A program made the position numbers and the translations under genes. The notes under the pieces are model-generated. The model was not told the origin of the DNA. It saw only the letters and a list, made by a program, of their open reading frames with translations, and ran no database searches. From Hygrocybe punicea (taxonomy: Eukaryota > Basidiomycota > Agaricomycetes > Agaricales > Hygrophoraceae): a stretch of DNA of 64,000 bases. The stretch lies in contig OY744463.1 in the NCBI GenBank assembly GCA_963556145.1, positions 4,774,001 through 4,838,000 of the forward strand, given 5' to 3'. This document shows positions 62,386 through 64,000 of this stretch, piece by piece (position 1 is the first letter of the stretch; each line of letters begins with the position of its first letter).

Positions 62386-63417
62386 TCAAGGTGGAGGATG
62401 GGACTGGAATACAACGGAAATGAAATGGGACCAGAAAGGGCGGGAAACAAAGAAAACTAGAAACAGAAATGAAAATATAAATAAATGAGATATGGGAACG
62501 GAAGACGAAAATGCAAAAATAGGAGATGGAAACGAAGCTGTATCCCCACAAGAGTTTCTGAAAGAAGGTCGGAGGCAGAATGACAAGAGGAGATGGAGAG
62601 CTTCTTGCAAATATTCGAGCAAGGTGTCAAGGGGGTGGAGGTCCAATATACGGTGACAAAATAAAACAAAGGCGGAAATGAGGAACAATATAAAATTGAG
62701 AACCAGAGTGCTGACACCAACACAATCCCATACAACAGGTGCACCGCATGACAGGTTTAAAAACAATGGGGTGCCCCAAGTGGGCGAGGACGGAACCGGA
62801 GACAATACAGGAGCAGAAACGACAAGGGGCAAGGGGGATGGAGGGGATAACGGATCTGGAATAGAAACGGGTACGGGATACTCAACCAACATGAACAGAA
62901 TCTCGATAGACTTGGGTGGGAGACAATACAGTGGCAATAACGGGGACGGAATGTCTATATCTGGGAAGTCCAAAGCAAATGGGAGCAGATCTGGCATGAG
63001 TTCATAGATGGAAACCGGAGGGGATGAAAGTAGAGACAATATGGATGAAATAGAAGACAGAATGGATAAATTGGGAACGGGACCAGAAGGTATGATGGAA
63101 TCAATGACCGGCATCAATAAATCGGGAAGGGGCTCAGGCGTGGACAACATGGGACTGGATGACAAAACCTGTAAACAAATAACAGCTTTGACAGGCACCA
63201 GAGTGGACAGGGGTGAGAGATTTGATGATGGGGACAGAGGATACATAGGTCCGGAATGAACGTGGGGGATGGAATGAACGACAGTGGGTGGGATCGAGGA
63301 CAGAATCTGTTCTGGAGGTGAGATGACTGTGACAGGTATGGGAGCAGGGCTGGAATCGGGACTGGAAATGGCAACGGGGGGTTCCAGAATGGAACGGTAA
63401 CTGGAAAGTAAAAACAA
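62386..63417 (-). pseudogene. Pro/Ser-rich region between gag and pol, old gypsy element
   Basis: 343 open codons of Ser/Pro/Leu/Ile-rich sequence without a recognisable domain. A long proline-rich stretch between gag and protease is common in this branch; the protease was not identified. Confidence 0.5.
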
Positions 63418-63486
63418 TGTGGTGTCATGGAAAGTATCAACCAGGTACGGATCATCATGGTAATGACTAGGAAGAAGAAAATGGAG

Positions 63487-63963
63487 TCATTCTCCAACAC
63501 GTTGATGAAGATCCAAGTCAAATCCATTGGCAAAATATTCATTCCGTTGCTTGCCCGATAAATGGCCGTTGTTGTATAGTACTCTGGAAATGCATATGAA
63601 GTCCCAGAAATATTGTCCTAAGTCCATCTTGTTCTCTATACCATAAGCTGATTGTCGTCTAACCAATTGATCAAGATCCAAGATTGTATACTGAATACTG
63701 TCTGTGGCACCAGGATAGAAGTTGAAAACAGCACATCGGAAAGCAATGAAGTCCTTTGCTGAAGCGGTGGGAAGGGTGGACCAAAGTTCGTAATTGTCAT
63801 TATTGAGGTACCGGAGCGTGTAGCAATTCTTCATAGCGTCCAAGATTCCACAGTCAGAGCCGAGCATGTCAATTTTGTCAAAGAAGCAGGGAAGGTCGTG
63901 TTTGTCACCATGAAACCTTGGGGTGGAATGATCACCTCGGATAGGCATGAATCTGTGCATCAT
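63487..63963 (-). pseudogene. Gag of the old gypsy element
   Basis: 158 open codons beginning MMHRFMPIRGDHSTPRFHGD and containing LPCFFDKIDMLGSDCGI and FIAFRCAVFNFYPGA. This matches the general gag start of fungal gypsy elements (a 'MPxRG..APxF' opening). The start and 5' LTR may lie beyond 64000. Confidence 0.75.
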
Positions 63964-64000
63964 ATCAGGGAATTTCCAAATTGGGAAGTGAGTTGGGTCG

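Larger units (their letters stand above)
56218..64000 (-). mobile_element. Old Ty3/gypsy element, minus strand, running off the right edge
   Basis: Read from right to left: gag (63963-63487), a Pro/Ser-rich region (63417-62386), reverse transcriptase (about 62206-60100, split by T3), RNase H and integrase (59782-58387), and the integrase C-terminus (56739-56218). Many frameshifts and stops indicate a dead copy. LTRs were not identified; the 5' end lies beyond the window. Interrupted by the L2 pair at 56740-58386 and T3 at 60340-61579. It belongs to a different branch from the intact element: no chromodomain, and a YMDD rather than YLDD catalytic motif. Confidence 0.88.

Overview
The window is nuclear DNA from a filamentous basidiomycete, most likely an agaricomycete mushroom. 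The genes are dense and cut by many introns of about 45-65 bp with GTRNGT donors. The protein set is typical of that group, including a Ssk2-type HOG MAPKKK, a kinesin-6, a TFIIIC B-block subunit and a BAG protein. The right half holds Ty3/gypsy chromovirus, solo-LTR and hAT-type insertions of the kind common in mushroom genomes. Spans of spliced genes are given first base to last base; exons are in the evidence text where they could be worked out by matching splice sites to reading frame.

Positions 1-36.7 kb are a gene-rich, nearly repeat-free block: Spc7/KNL1 kinetochore scaffold (-, cut by the left edge), kinesin-6 (+), RINT-1/Tip20 tether (-), a HAD-fold hydrolase (+), a peroxisomal ABCD half-transporter (+), a PRELI/Ups lipid-transfer protein (+), the large TFIIIC subunit (+), an unrecognised polytopic membrane protein (+), a Ssk2-like MAPKKK (-), a DRG1/Rbg1 GTPase (+), a metallo-beta-lactamase-fold hydrolase (+) and a BAG-domain protein (-). 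These are housekeeping and signalling genes. They are not a pathway cluster; neighbours simply share divergent promoters or converge.

From about 36.8 kb to the right edge no intact host gene is seen. The region is a stack of mobile elements, many inserted into one another. (1) A full-length Ty3/gypsy chromovirus at 48469-55454 has LTRs of 555 bp each in which I see no difference, a 5-bp target duplication TCTTC, gag, pol with a chromodomain, and a Tf1-like self-priming site. It also has an unexpected spliced antisense gene between integrase and the 3' LTR that encodes a coiled-coil plus Zn2Cys6 protein. (2) Two LTR families, here called L1 (about 600 bp) and L2 (about 780 bp), both run from TGTAG to CTACA and are mostly solo. 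(3) Three elements, T1, T2 and T3, have TAGTG- or TAAGG-type ends and 8-bp target duplications (hAT-like). T2 and T3 share an internal core, including a CAG/CTG triplet tract, despite different ends. (4) An old gypsy element on the minus strand (56218 to beyond 64000) is broken by an L2 nested in an L2 and by T3. (5) A host-like gene for a coiled-coil Zn2Cys6 protein (46219-56013) has been torn apart by an L2, an L1 and the gypsy element inside that L1, with T2 sitting about 80 bp upstream of its start.

Removing one copy of the target duplication plus the insert restores reading frames in three cases (46696, 56740 and 60340). That independently confirms the insertion boundaries and target-site lengths.
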